Assembly: GCF_022179065.1 (NCBI RefSeq)
Contig: NZ_BPQD01000020.1
Span: 124,001-188,000 of the forward strand
Length of the DNA stretch: 64,000 nt
Origin: Methylobacterium adhaesivum
GTDB taxonomy: Bacteria > Pseudomonadota > Alphaproteobacteria > Rhizobiales > Beijerinckiaceae
Direction of reading: 5' to 3'
The first letter of the stretch is position 1. Every line of letters starts with the position of its first letter. Below are positions 19,013 through 27,187 of the stretch, piece by piece. The position numbers and the translations under genes were made by a program. The notes beneath the pieces were generated by a model. It was not told the origin of the DNA, did no database searches, and worked only from the letters and a program-made list of their open reading frames with translations.

Positions 19013-20235
19013 CAGAGCAGATGCGGTTCGGCGCGGAACCGGCAGGTTGGGTCGTGCGGCAGGTCGCCCGAGAAATCCGTCGCGGGCCGCGACCCCGCCA
19101 CGGCACGGTAGACGTCCATGATCTGGCGGCCCACGGCACCCCAGGAATAGACCCGGCGACACTCCTCCAGGCCGTCGCGGGCGAGACGCTCGCGCAGGGT
19201 CCGGTCCTCGATCACCCGTGTCAGGGCTTGCGCCAGGGCCGGCACGTCGCCGGGCTGGACCATCAGGCCGTTCTCGCCATCGCGCAGGCAATCGGAGACA
19301 CCCACCGAATGGGTCGAGACCACGGCGAGGCCGGCCGCCATGGCCTCGAGGATCGTGTTGGAGAACCCTTCCGCATAGGTCGGCGACACGAAGACGTCGG
19401 CGTGCCGGTAGAGGTCCGGCACGGTGTCGTAGTCGGCGTAGCCGGTGAAACGGATCTCGGCCTCGGAGAGGTTCAGCTCGGCGGCGCGGGCCTTCGAGGA
19501 GTCAACGTCCGGGCCGATGCCCGAAATCACCGCCTCGAACGGCACACCCTGCCCTCGCATGAGGCCGAGGGCGTCGATGAAGTCGAGGACGCCTTTTCGG
19601 CGGTCGACCCGGCCGTGGTAGAACAGGCGCACGGGGCCGGCATGGTCGCCGGAGCCCGGCGTGAACCGGCTCGTATCCACCGCACCCGGCACGATGGTGA
19701 AGCGGGCCGGATCCGAGCCGAGGCGGTCGCAGACCTCCGCGACGAAGGAGGCACCGCCGATGAGCAGCGCGTTGGCATGGGCCAGCACCTCGCACATGGC
19801 GACCCGGTGGGTCTCGCAGCACGAGCCGACCCAGTGGCCATCCCCACCCTGGATCGACACTACAGTGGGCACGCCGATGGCCTTGGCGGCGAGCTGCGTC
19901 GCCCAGCCGGTGGGATAGCCGTACTGCGCGTGCAGGATATCGAAGGGCGCTTTCGCGTGCTCGGCCCGAATCGTCGCCATCATCGTGTCGATGTCGCGCT
20001 CGAAATCGCCGTTCGTCTGCTCCCCGATCTGTTCGAGGCCGATGACCGTCACGCCCGGCACCGGCGGGGGCGGTCCGCCGCCGTAGACCCGGGTGCCGAA
20101 GGCGTCGCCGCGATACTGCGAGATCATCGTGACGTCGTGGCCGGCGGCCACGAGTTCACGCAGGAGGTTCTGGGCATAGACGCTCATGCCCGAAATGGCC
20201 GGAAAGTAGCGCCGGCTGACGAAGCAGATTCTCAA
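19012..20235 (-). CDS. Family 4 glycosyltransferase (MshA/BshA-like fold)
   Basis: Retaining GT-B glycosyltransferase transferring a sugar from a nucleotide-sugar donor. N-terminal acceptor domain: RRYFPAISGMSVYAQNLLREL, GGDGHWVGSCCE. C-terminal donor domain: LFYHGRVDRRKGVLDFIDAL, and the EX7E motif within SPTYAEGFSNTILEAMAAG. 407 residues, no membrane helix. The start MRICFVSRRYF overlaps the stop of the sugar-isomerase gene, and its stop overlaps the PIG-L start. In an operon with inositol-3-phosphate synthase and a PIG-L deacetylase, an inositol or inositol-derived acceptor is plausible, but acceptor and donor cannot be read from sequence. Confidence 0.88.
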   Translation of the reverse strand: MRICFVSRRYFPAISGMSVYAQNLLRELVAAGHDVTMISQYRGDAFGTRVYGGGPPPPVPGVTVIGLEQIGEQTNGDFERDIDTMMATIRAEHAKAPFDILHAQYGYPTGWATQLAAKAIGVPTVVSIQGGDGHWVGSCCETHRVAMCEVLAHANALLIGGASFVAEVCDRLGSDPARFTIVPGAVDTSRFTPGSGDHAGPVRLFYHGRVDRRKGVLDFIDALGLMRGQGVPFEAVISGIGPDVDSSKARAAELNLSEAEIRFTGYADYDTVPDLYRHADVFVSPTYAEGFSNTILEAMAAGLAVVSTHSVGVSDCLRDGENGLMVQPGDVPALAQALTRVIEDRTLRERLARDGLEECRRVYSWGAVGRQIMDVYRAVAGSRPATDFSGDLPHDPTCRFRAEPHLL

Positions 20236-21077
20236 AGCACCGGCTCCGCGTGGGGCTTACGGCATTCGCGCAGGAAATTGAGGGAGGCCGGGACCATCAC
20301 GTCGGCCCGGTGGCTCTCACGGGAGAGTTCGACGCAGATCAGCTTCTGAAAGCCGATGGCGTCGAGGGCGTCGAGGACGGCCGGCACGTCCATGTCGCCC
20401 TCCCCGAAGGGCAGATGGATGTGCTCGCCCCGCTTCATGTCCTCGATGGCGACGGTGCCGATGCGGTCGGCGAACTCGGCCAAAGCCACGGCCGGGTCGC
20501 GCTCGCCGGTGACGAGGCAGTGTCCCGTGTCGAGGGCGAGCTGCAGGCCCTCGATCTGGAGCGCGGCGTAATCGTCGAGGGTCTCGACGAGCATGCCGGG
20601 CTCGGGCTCCAGGCACGGGACCACGCCCTGGGCACGGGCATACTCCGTCACCTCGGCGAGCCCCTCGTTTAGCCAATGCCGTGCTTGCCCCCGGTCGATG
20701 CCGGGCTTCGGCACGCCGGCCCAGAACGAGACCGCCTCGGCGTGAAGGATCGCGCCGATATCGACGGCGCGCTTGAGAAACCCGACGCGGCGCGCCCGGC
20801 CGGCGGCGTCGCCGGTCACGAGGGTCGGCTCGTGCTTCGCCTTCGGGTCGAGGAGGAAGCGGGCCCCGGTCTCGATTACCACGCCGAGGCCGAGCTTCTG
20901 AAGGCGGCTCGACAGGGCCTCTGCCTCCTGCACCCAGGTCTCGGCGAAGGGATCGAGATGGTGGATGTCGAGGGTCAGGGCGATCCCCTGATAGCCGGCG
21001 TCGGCGATGAGATCGATGGCATCGGCGAGGCGGTGGTTGGCCGTTCCGTTGGTGTTGTAGGCGAAACGCAGGCTCAT
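20232..21077 (-). CDS. TIM-barrel sugar phosphate isomerase/epimerase (IolE/IolI-like)
   Basis: Xylose-isomerase-like TIM barrel of 281 residues. Markers are FAYNTNGTANHRLADAIDLIADAGYQGI near the N-terminus, the metal-ligand strands VVIETGARFLLDP and CLEPEPGMLVETLDDY, LALDTGHCLVTGE, and AIEDMKRGEHIHLPFGEGDMD, which carries the typical His-Leu-Pro-Gly/Phe region. Members isomerise or epimerise sugars, inososes or their derivatives. Start and stop overlap both neighbours (ATGA type). Next to a Gfo/Idh oxidoreductase and an inositol synthase, an inosose or aminocyclitol intermediate is a reasonable but unproved substrate. Confidence 0.85.
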   Translation of the reverse strand: MSLRFAYNTNGTANHRLADAIDLIADAGYQGIALTLDIHHLDPFAETWVQEAEALSSRLQKLGLGVVIETGARFLLDPKAKHEPTLVTGDAAGRARRVGFLKRAVDIGAILHAEAVSFWAGVPKPGIDRGQARHWLNEGLAEVTEYARAQGVVPCLEPEPGMLVETLDDYAALQIEGLQLALDTGHCLVTGERDPAVALAEFADRIGTVAIEDMKRGEHIHLPFGEGDMDVPAVLDALDAIGFQKLICVELSRESHRADVMVPASLNFLRECRKPHAEPVL

Positions 21078-22663
21078 GCGCCCCTCCCCTGCTGGGCGAG
21101 GCGGAACGGCGCGTGGTGCGATTCCGGTTCACGGTAGAGGGGATAATGCGCCCCGACGATCCGGTCAGCGAGGGCCGTATCGAACAGGGGCTGGCCGCCG
21201 AAGCGCTCCAGGGCCTCGGGCGTGAGGCGCACGGGGCGCAGGGTCTCGCTCGCCTGCCCGAACCGGATCAGCGGATGATCGCGCTCGATGAGCTTGCGGG
21301 CGTTGCGTTCGCCGATGCGGTGATAGCTCATGGTCTCGACCTCGAGCCCCGGCACAATGGCCTTGACCACGCCGACGCTGCCGCCGGGCGGAGCGCAATC
21401 GACGTAGAGAACGTCGAAGCCCGCCTCCTCCAGGCGCTCGCGGGCGATGCGGCCCCGGGCATGACCATCGGGGGCCGGGGTCGTCGGCAGGTCGGTGAAT
21501 TTCTTGGTGGACCGCTCGGAATAGACCGTGTCGCGCAGAGTCGCGGCGAGATCCTCGGCCGGGAGCACGATCCATTCGAGCATGGCCTTCAGGGCGCGGC
21601 TCTCTTCGAGGTCGAGGCTCGGCAGGGCCTTGTCGATGAACGCCTGGACGTAGCCGGGCGGGGTGACGCGCTCGGCGAATGACAGGGGGCCGTGGCCGAA
21701 GGCCTTGCGCACGCGGGCGGCCTGGAATTCGAGGAGCGCCTTGCGCAGGGCCCGTTCGCGGTCGGGATCGCAGGCCTCGCCGCAGGCCGAGAGGGCGATG
21801 GGGACAGGCGTGTCGGCGAGATTTCGGTCATGGCCGACAACGTAGATGTTGGTGAGGCCGAACTGGTCGGTGGCGAATTTCGGCAGGGCCTTGATGCCCA
21901 ACGCCTCGAGGCGGTCGAGCATGCCCCGGGTCTCGGGACCGAGCCCTTCCGACAGGTCGAGCATCACGCCCTGGTCGAGGGCGCGGAACAGGAGGCCGTT
22001 GCCGTCGCGCTGCAGCAGTTCGAGGAGGCCGTGGCCGAGGGCGAAGGCGGTGTCCGGACCGGCGCCGAGGCCGTTGGTGATGAGGTTCGTGAAGGGCTTG
22101 TAGCCCTCCGACAACTCGAAATAGTCGGTGGCCGCGATGTCGAGGGGCATGAGGACCGTCTCACCCGTGCGGGCGCGGACCGTGGGTGTCCATTCCAGCA
22201 CGGTGTCGCGACCGACGGGGCTGCCGGCGGGCAGGCACAGGGTCAGCGGGTCGGCGACGCTGCCCGCACCGAACACCTTCACGAGGTCGGTGTAGGAGCC
22301 GCGCTCCTTCTTTCGCGGCATGACGGCGAGCGACGGCATGAGATTCTCGGCGATCTCCGCGACGGCGCCGATCAGCGCCTCCTCGTCGGTCGCGCCGTAA
22401 CCGATGCCGCTCGGCATGGCGCCGACGAAGAACGGATCGTCGAGGAACAGGGACACGAACCAGACCGGAATGCCGGTGCGGTCGAGGGGCGCGAGGGGAA
22501 ACCCGACGATGCGCCCCTGGGGCAGAATATCGAGGTAGGCGCGCACGGGCTCGGGCAGGGAGGCCGGTAGGCCCTCGATCTGCCGCTTCGCTCCGTAAGT
22601 GTAGGCGCGTGGAGCGGTGACGCGCGGATTGCGGGCTCGGGCGTCCTGATCGTGTTCGCTCAC
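21074..22663 (-). CDS. YcaO-domain protein
   Basis: YcaO enzymes use ATP to activate an amide backbone oxygen, forming azolines, thioamides or amidines. This 529-residue protein has the paired YcaO motifs: SGIGYGATDEEALIGAVAEIAEN (the Gly-rich, Ala..E..EN block) and TNGLGAGPDTAF followed by LLELLQRDGNGLL (the E..xRD block). It ends REPESHHAPFRLAQQGRGA, without the C-terminal PxPxP of azoline cyclodehydratases. No TfuA, E1-like ocin-ThiF partner or precursor peptide is adjacent. Start is GTG (VSEHDQDARARN) after GGATCA, 14 bases behind the oxidoreductase stop; residues encoded further upstream in this frame are shadow. The substrate is unknown, and a small-molecule amide is possible. Confidence 0.82.
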   Translation of the reverse strand: MSEHDQDARARNPRVTAPRAYTYGAKRQIEGLPASLPEPVRAYLDILPQGRIVGFPLAPLDRTGIPVWFVSLFLDDPFFVGAMPSGIGYGATDEEALIGAVAEIAENLMPSLAVMPRKKERGSYTDLVKVFGAGSVADPLTLCLPAGSPVGRDTVLEWTPTVRARTGETVLMPLDIAATDYFELSEGYKPFTNLITNGLGAGPDTAFALGHGLLELLQRDGNGLLFRALDQGVMLDLSEGLGPETRGMLDRLEALGIKALPKFATDQFGLTNIYVVGHDRNLADTPVPIALSACGEACDPDRERALRKALLEFQAARVRKAFGHGPLSFAERVTPPGYVQAFIDKALPSLDLEESRALKAMLEWIVLPAEDLAATLRDTVYSERSTKKFTDLPTTPAPDGHARGRIARERLEEAGFDVLYVDCAPPGGSVGVVKAIVPGLEVETMSYHRIGERNARKLIERDHPLIRFGQASETLRPVRLTPEALERFGGQPLFDTALADRIVGAHYPLYREPESHHAPFRLAQQGRGA

Positions 22664-22677
22664 GTGATGATCCGTTC

Positions 22678-23679
22678 TCAAGCCAGGGCGTCGTAGGCGC
22701 GCGCCAGGAGCCGCATGGTGTGCAGGTCGCGGGTGGCACTGTAGGCGGCCCGCTCCTCGGGATGGCGCAGGGCGGAGCCGAAGGCCCGCACCTGTTCGAG
22801 GAAGGGCGAGGCCGTACCGTCGAAGGCGATGTCTTCCGCCGCCCCCGTCGTCCCATCGATGAAGGTGAGGCTGCCGCCCGCCACCTGCCCCATGGTGTCG
22901 ATCGCTGTGAGTTGGCCTGCGGTGCCGGTCACCTCGAGGCGCCGGCGCGGCAGGGCGTCGGGGCAATTGTACGCGACGTGCAGGTTGGCGAGCACGCCGG
23001 ATCCCGTCCGTCCGATGAGCAGGGCTCCGTCGTCGACGGCGTAGTCCTGGGCGCGGGCCTGCGTGAGGGCGGCGAGATCGACGATGGATTCGCCGACCAG
23101 GAAGTCGACGAGATCCAGGCCGTGGGGCGCCAGATCCATCAGGGCGCCGCCGCCGGCCTTCTTCGGATCGATACGCCAGTTGTCGTGACCGGCGACCGAG
23201 GTCCAGGCCCGGGGCAGCCAACAGGCGTAGACGATCCGCACGGCCGTGACGGTGCCGAGGCGGCCTTGAGCGATCCAGTCGCGCATGGCGCGGTGGGCCG
23301 GGTGGTGGCGCTGGTCGAAGGCGGTGCCGTAGAACGTCCGGTTGTCGGACACGGCCATCGCCATGGCCTCGGCGTCCGCGAGGCTCGCCGCCATGGGCTT
23401 TTCGCACAGGATCGCCTTGCCGGAGGCGGCGAGCGCTTCGATGGCCTCGCGGTGGAGATGGTTGGGGGTCGCGACGTAGACCGCCTCGATCTCGGGATCG
23501 GCCACGAGATCGGCGAGGTCGGCATAGGCACGGGCGCCCAGGGCCTCCGCCGCCGCCCGCGACTCCGCGCCCGGATCGGCGACGGCCAAGAGGCGATGGC
23601 CCGCGTCCCGGATGCCCGGCGCCATGTAATCGCGCGCGACCCAGCCGAAGCCGACGATGCCCCAGGTGACGGCGCCCAT
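22678..23679 (-). CDS. Gfo/Idh/MocA family NAD(P)-dependent oxidoreductase
   Basis: Dehydrogenase of the inositol 2-dehydrogenase/glucose-fructose oxidoreductase family (333 residues). N-terminal Rossmann motif GIVGFGWVARDYMAPGI, the cis-proline and catalytic-lysine motif ILCEKPMAAS, and the second-domain motif GALMDLAPHGLDLVDFL with the catalytic-region His are all visible. The start MGAVTWGIVGFG overlaps the methyltransferase stop (TGATG); upstream in-frame residues are shadow. Its position among inositol synthase, TIM-barrel isomerase and glycosyltransferase suggests oxidation of an inositol or sugar hydroxyl, as IolG does, but this is inference. Confidence 0.9.
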   Translation of the reverse strand: MGAVTWGIVGFGWVARDYMAPGIRDAGHRLLAVADPGAESRAAAEALGARAYADLADLVADPEIEAVYVATPNHLHREAIEALAASGKAILCEKPMAASLADAEAMAMAVSDNRTFYGTAFDQRHHPAHRAMRDWIAQGRLGTVTAVRIVYACWLPRAWTSVAGHDNWRIDPKKAGGGALMDLAPHGLDLVDFLVGESIVDLAALTQARAQDYAVDDGALLIGRTGSGVLANLHVAYNCPDALPRRRLEVTGTAGQLTAIDTMGQVAGGSLTFIDGTTGAAEDIAFDGTASPFLEQVRAFGSALRHPEERAAYSATRDLHTMRLLARAYDALA

Positions 23680-24863
23680 CACCACCGCTCCGGCAGATCG
23701 ACGTATTCGCGGGTGCGGATCCGGTCGGCTTCCGGCGAATCGAGGCCGCCGGCCCATTCGAGGACGGCCGGGCCGTCCGAGTGCATGGGATAGGTGGCGA
23801 GCCCCGCATACTCGGCCTCGTACCTCTCGGACGGCCAGGCGATGCGCCATCCCCCCGCCGGATCCGGCGCGTAGAGGGGATTGAGGCGCAGGCGCGTGCC
23901 GGCACGCGGCAGAGTGATGCCATCGATGATGGCCCGGGGCGCCGGACGCATGCCCGGCCCCGCGACGACGGAGAACGCCTCGACCTCGGTCAGCTCGCTC
24001 GGCGCGCGCGGCGCCGGGGCACGGGCTTCGACCAGGGCACGGGTGAGATCGGCGTCGTCGTAGACGAGGCCATCGGGAAACAGCTCCTCGATCTCCGTCG
24101 CCGAAACGGCGCGGCCGGCCGAGAAACCCGGCTTGCCGCTGTTGTGGATATGGCTGAGCACGAGCCAGCCATCGTCGCCGGCATTCTGGCGCAGGTTGTC
24201 GAGCACGTCGGCCTTGGCATCGAGGAAGTAGAACGCGTCGTTGCACACGACGAGGTCGACGGGCGCCTCGGGGATCGGCCAATGCGGCGAGCCGGCATCG
24301 AAGCAGACGAGCTGCGCCTGCGTGCCCACGACCCAGTGCCGGGCGACCCAGAGCTTGGCGAACACCACGTCCGCCCCGGCGACCTTCAGGCCGCGGTGGG
24401 CGAATTCGCGCAGATAATGCCCGATACCGCAGGCGAACTCGAAGACGCAGACGGGATCGTTCCAGTGGGCTTCGAGCAAGGCGAGGCCGGCGAGATAGGT
24501 CGGGTCGCTCCAGCGATGAACGAAATAGTCGCCGACGCGGCCCCAGCCGAGGAGACGTACGGCGTCGCGCAGGGTGAGTTTGGCCCGGTCGCGCACGAGT
24601 TCGTGCAGGTCCAGTGGATCGGCCGGCGGGCCGGTCCACCAATCGTCCTGGTCGGCCAGGAGCCCCTCGAGGGCCAGATCGGTTTCGCCCGCGTCGAGGA
24701 GCTTCAGGGTCCGCTCGATGAGGTCTGACCGGTTGGTCCGCAGATATGGGATCCCGTCGATCACCGGCCAGCGCACGCCCGTCCCGGCCTCCCGCAGGGA
24801 ATGGGCTGTATCGGCCTTCAGGGCCTCGCCGGTTTCCGGCGAGAGGAGGGCAAAGGGAATCAT
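23679..24863 (-). CDS. SAM-dependent methyltransferase with Trm112-like N-terminus
   Basis: Class I methyltransferase (394 residues). Motif I is VFEFACGIGHYLREFAHRG, followed by VAGADVVFAKLW (motif II) and VDLVVCNDAFYFLD (motif IV). The first 50 residues end in WPVIDGIPYLR, resembling the Trm112-like module often fused to such enzymes but without its zinc cysteines. A C-terminal domain of about 110 residues after the fold (RAIIDGITLPRAG, TYPMHSDGPAVLEW) is unfamiliar and may bind the substrate. Gap of 31 bases behind the HD-like gene and TGATG overlap with the oxidoreductase. Substrate not identifiable. Confidence 0.82.
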   Translation of the reverse strand: MIPFALLSPETGEALKADTAHSLREAGTGVRWPVIDGIPYLRTNRSDLIERTLKLLDAGETDLALEGLLADQDDWWTGPPADPLDLHELVRDRAKLTLRDAVRLLGWGRVGDYFVHRWSDPTYLAGLALLEAHWNDPVCVFEFACGIGHYLREFAHRGLKVAGADVVFAKLWVARHWVVGTQAQLVCFDAGSPHWPIPEAPVDLVVCNDAFYFLDAKADVLDNLRQNAGDDGWLVLSHIHNSGKPGFSAGRAVSATEIEELFPDGLVYDDADLTRALVEARAPAPRAPSELTEVEAFSVVAGPGMRPAPRAIIDGITLPRAGTRLRLNPLYAPDPAGGWRIAWPSERYEAEYAGLATYPMHSDGPAVLEWAGGLDSPEADRIRTREYVDLPERW

Positions 24864-24894
24864 GACGCTGTGTCCGCGTGATCGACGGTTCGGA

Positions 24895-25815
24895 TCACGG
24901 AATATGCATGTCCGTCAGGACACGATCGTGAAACCCCTTCACCGGCCCGGCGTGAACGAGTTCCATATCGTCCAGCACGGTGTCCATGGTCAGCCCGGCG
25001 GCACGCAGGTGCTGGGCGATCTGGAGCACACGGTCGATGCAGTCGGCGGCGTGGAAGGCGCGGCCCTCCGCCGTGGCATCGTCGGGGAGGACGGCCCGGG
25101 CGCGTTCGACGGTTTCACGCAAGGCGGGATCGAGCTCGTCGAGGGCCCATTGGGTGGTGCGGGCCATGATGGACCCGAGGTGGTCGCCGAGCAGCATCTC
25201 GCCGGTGAAGCCCGCATCCGGCATCGCCGCATTGTGGAAATGATGGCTCATGGCGGCGAGGAACACGAGGGTCGGATCGGCCCGGTAGAAGGGACTGAGC
25301 ACGACGCCGTAGACCGCCACCATCAGGCAATGCTCGGCGTGGTTCTCGGGCGGCTCCAACAGGATGCGGGGCTTGCCCGGGCAGGTGACGCCGGCGCGCG
25401 GCTGATGCGCGAGGGCGGAGACGAAGGCCGGTAGCGGTCCCGGCAGGACGGCGCTGGGCTCACGCAGGCGCTCGCGCAGGCTGTCCCGCAGGCTCGGCTC
25501 GACGCTATCGGTGACGGCCTCGAACCCGGCGACGAGAATGCTCGCCGCCACCGCGTGGTCGAGACCGGCCGCAGCGAGGAACGCCGCATCGAGATCGCAC
25601 AACCGCGCGGCCGCCAGAGCCTTGGCGGTGATGTCGAGGGCGACGTCCTCCGCCGGGGCGCCGCCCGTGAGGGCACCCCACCCTTGCGCGAAAAGGCGCT
25701 CGGCGATGGAGCCCGTGCGGCCGGCGGCGTGGACCCGCTTCAGGTCGTTGAGTTCGACGAGGAGCGGGCGCAGGGCGAGGGGGGCGGCGGGGCCGCCCTC
25801 CGGAAGAGCGGTCAT
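24895..25815 (-). CDS. Uncharacterised HD-domain-like protein
   Basis: 306-residue, mostly helical protein I cannot place with certainty. The middle contains PENHAEHCLMVAVYG, then FLAAMSHHFHNAAMPDAGF and, about 80 residues later, AFHAADCIDRVLQIAQH. The spacing of these His and Asp residues resembles the H...HD...D metal site of HD-domain proteins, with HH in place of HD. Some HD proteins (myo-inositol oxygenase, PhnZ) are di-iron oxygenases, which would fit an inositol operon, but that is speculation. The ATG overlaps the ino1 stop as TAATG, so translation is coupled to inositol synthase. Confidence 0.6.
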   Translation of the reverse strand: MTALPEGGPAAPLALRPLLVELNDLKRVHAAGRTGSIAERLFAQGWGALTGGAPAEDVALDITAKALAAARLCDLDAAFLAAAGLDHAVAASILVAGFEAVTDSVEPSLRDSLRERLREPSAVLPGPLPAFVSALAHQPRAGVTCPGKPRILLEPPENHAEHCLMVAVYGVVLSPFYRADPTLVFLAAMSHHFHNAAMPDAGFTGEMLLGDHLGSIMARTTQWALDELDPALRETVERARAVLPDDATAEGRAFHAADCIDRVLQIAQHLRAAGLTMDTVLDDMELVHAGPVKGFHDRVLTDMHIP

Positions 25816-27005
25816 TAGTTCACGCCGAGCCAGTCGAGGAGCATGGTCTGCTGCTTGCCGAAGTCGTGCTCCGGGCCGTGGCCGTTCTTGACCATGGGGG
25901 CCTTGAAGAACGACGACAGCTGCTCCTGCACGCCACCGTCGCCACGCGTCTTGGCGAGATCGAGGACGCGGGCGATCTCGATGACGAGGGGAGCCGCCAG
26001 GATCGAGTCCTTGCAGAGGAAGTTGACCTTGATCTGCATGCGCTGGCCGAGGAAGCCGGTGACGTCGATGTTGTCCCAGGCTTCCTTGTCGTCGCCGCGC
26101 GGCCGGTAATAGTGGATGTGAACGAGGTGGTCCTCGACGGGGTAGCCAAGGATCGAATCGAGTACCGTGCCCTTGGTGTTGAGCTTGGACTGAAGCGAGT
26201 CCTTGTCGTTGAGGGCAAGCCCGTCACGATTGCCGAGGATGTTGGTGGAGAACCAACCGTCGACATGGAGGGCGCGGGCCTTGAGGGCTGGGGCCAGCAC
26301 CGTCTTCATCATGGTCTGGCCGGTCTTGCCGTCCTTGCCCGCCACGGGGACGTTCAGGGACTTGGCCATCTCGAGGAGAGCCGGCACATCGGCGGCGACG
26401 CTCGGCGTGAAGTTGGCGTAGGGCACGCCGCTCTTGATCGCCGCGTAGGCGTAGAGCATTGCCGGGCTGATGGATTCGTCGCTCGAATCGAGGCCCTTCT
26501 CGAAGGCGTCGGCCGAATTCAGGGTCGCGGCGGTCAGGTCGGGCCAGCGTTCCGTCGACGCGAGGTTGATCACCACCACGTCGTCGAGGTTGCTCTCCGC
26601 CTTGAAGCGGCGAAGATCGTTGGCAATGACCGAGACTGCCTCGCGGTGGTCGGCCGCCACGATGCGGTTGGCGCCTTCGATGTTCTTGCAGAACTTGGCG
26701 CTGCCGACGGCCGGCCACGGCTTGATGCCCTTGAGCACCTTGGCGCCGTTCTCGATGTCCTGCTGGGTGAGCACGCCGTGGCCGGTGGCGGCCGAGGCGA
26801 GATCGTCGTCGTTGAGGTCCCATCCGGCGAAGACGAGATCCTTGTAGTCGGCCAATCCGGCGACGGAGAGACCGGCCAGGGGCAAACCGTCGAGGCGGTT
26901 CGATCCGGATTTGATCATCTCGATGCCCGCGATGGCTGTGGTGGCGACAGCGCCACCCATGCCAACGAACGCAACGCCGACACGGCGACCGGTCTGCATG
27001 CTCAT
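25815..27005 (-). CDS. ino1: Inositol-3-phosphate synthase
   Basis: NAD-dependent cyclisation of glucose-6-phosphate to 1D-myo-inositol 3-phosphate, the first step of all inositol synthesis. 396 residues. The Rossmann glycine-rich motif is FVGMGGAVATTAIAG. Strong family blocks are DGKTGQTMMKTVLAP, GWFSTNILGNRDG, HIHYYRPRGDDKEAWDNID and KVNFLCKDSILAAPLVIE. It starts the nine-gene overlapping operon running to the UDG-like gene and supplies the probable precursor. Start MSMQTGRRVG, with an upstream GGAAG near AAGCC. Divergent from the lytic transglycosylase gene. Confidence 0.96.
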   Translation of the reverse strand: MSMQTGRRVGVAFVGMGGAVATTAIAGIEMIKSGSNRLDGLPLAGLSVAGLADYKDLVFAGWDLNDDDLASAATGHGVLTQQDIENGAKVLKGIKPWPAVGSAKFCKNIEGANRIVAADHREAVSVIANDLRRFKAESNLDDVVVINLASTERWPDLTAATLNSADAFEKGLDSSDESISPAMLYAYAAIKSGVPYANFTPSVAADVPALLEMAKSLNVPVAGKDGKTGQTMMKTVLAPALKARALHVDGWFSTNILGNRDGLALNDKDSLQSKLNTKGTVLDSILGYPVEDHLVHIHYYRPRGDDKEAWDNIDVTGFLGQRMQIKVNFLCKDSILAAPLVIEIARVLDLAKTRGDGGVQEQLSSFFKAPMVKNGHGPEHDFGKQQTMLLDWLGVN

Positions 27006-27157
27006 TGGAAAAAGGCTTCCTTCAATGGATCCACGGGGAGTGCTGCCCCACGAACTGGAGCCTCCCTTCAGGTCCTAGCTAACTGGACCGCAACTGCGTC
27101 ATTCCAAGCCCAGCGGGAGACGCTTTTTGCCGCGGTTCGCCTGAACGCCGGCCGAAC

Positions 27158-27179
27158 ACTTCGTTAAAACTTCGTGAAA
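27158..27179. repeat. Tandem 11-bp direct repeat in the ino1/lytic transglycosylase intergenic region
   Basis: ACTTCGTTAAA (27158-27168) is followed at once by ACTTCGTGAAA (27169-27179), differing at one base. It lies in the 316-base divergent intergenic region, just left of the CtrA-type box, and has an operator-like position. I see nothing else gene-like between 27006 and 27321. Confidence 0.45.
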
Positions 27180-27187
27180 ACAGAGCC

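Noticed and set aside
22664-23923. N-terminal extension of the YcaO frame, giving a 949-residue protein
   Set aside because: The extension lies antiparallel in reading sense to the oxidoreductase codons (different frame), is Arg/Pro/Gly-rich, and a GTG start after GGATCA gives a normal YcaO length.
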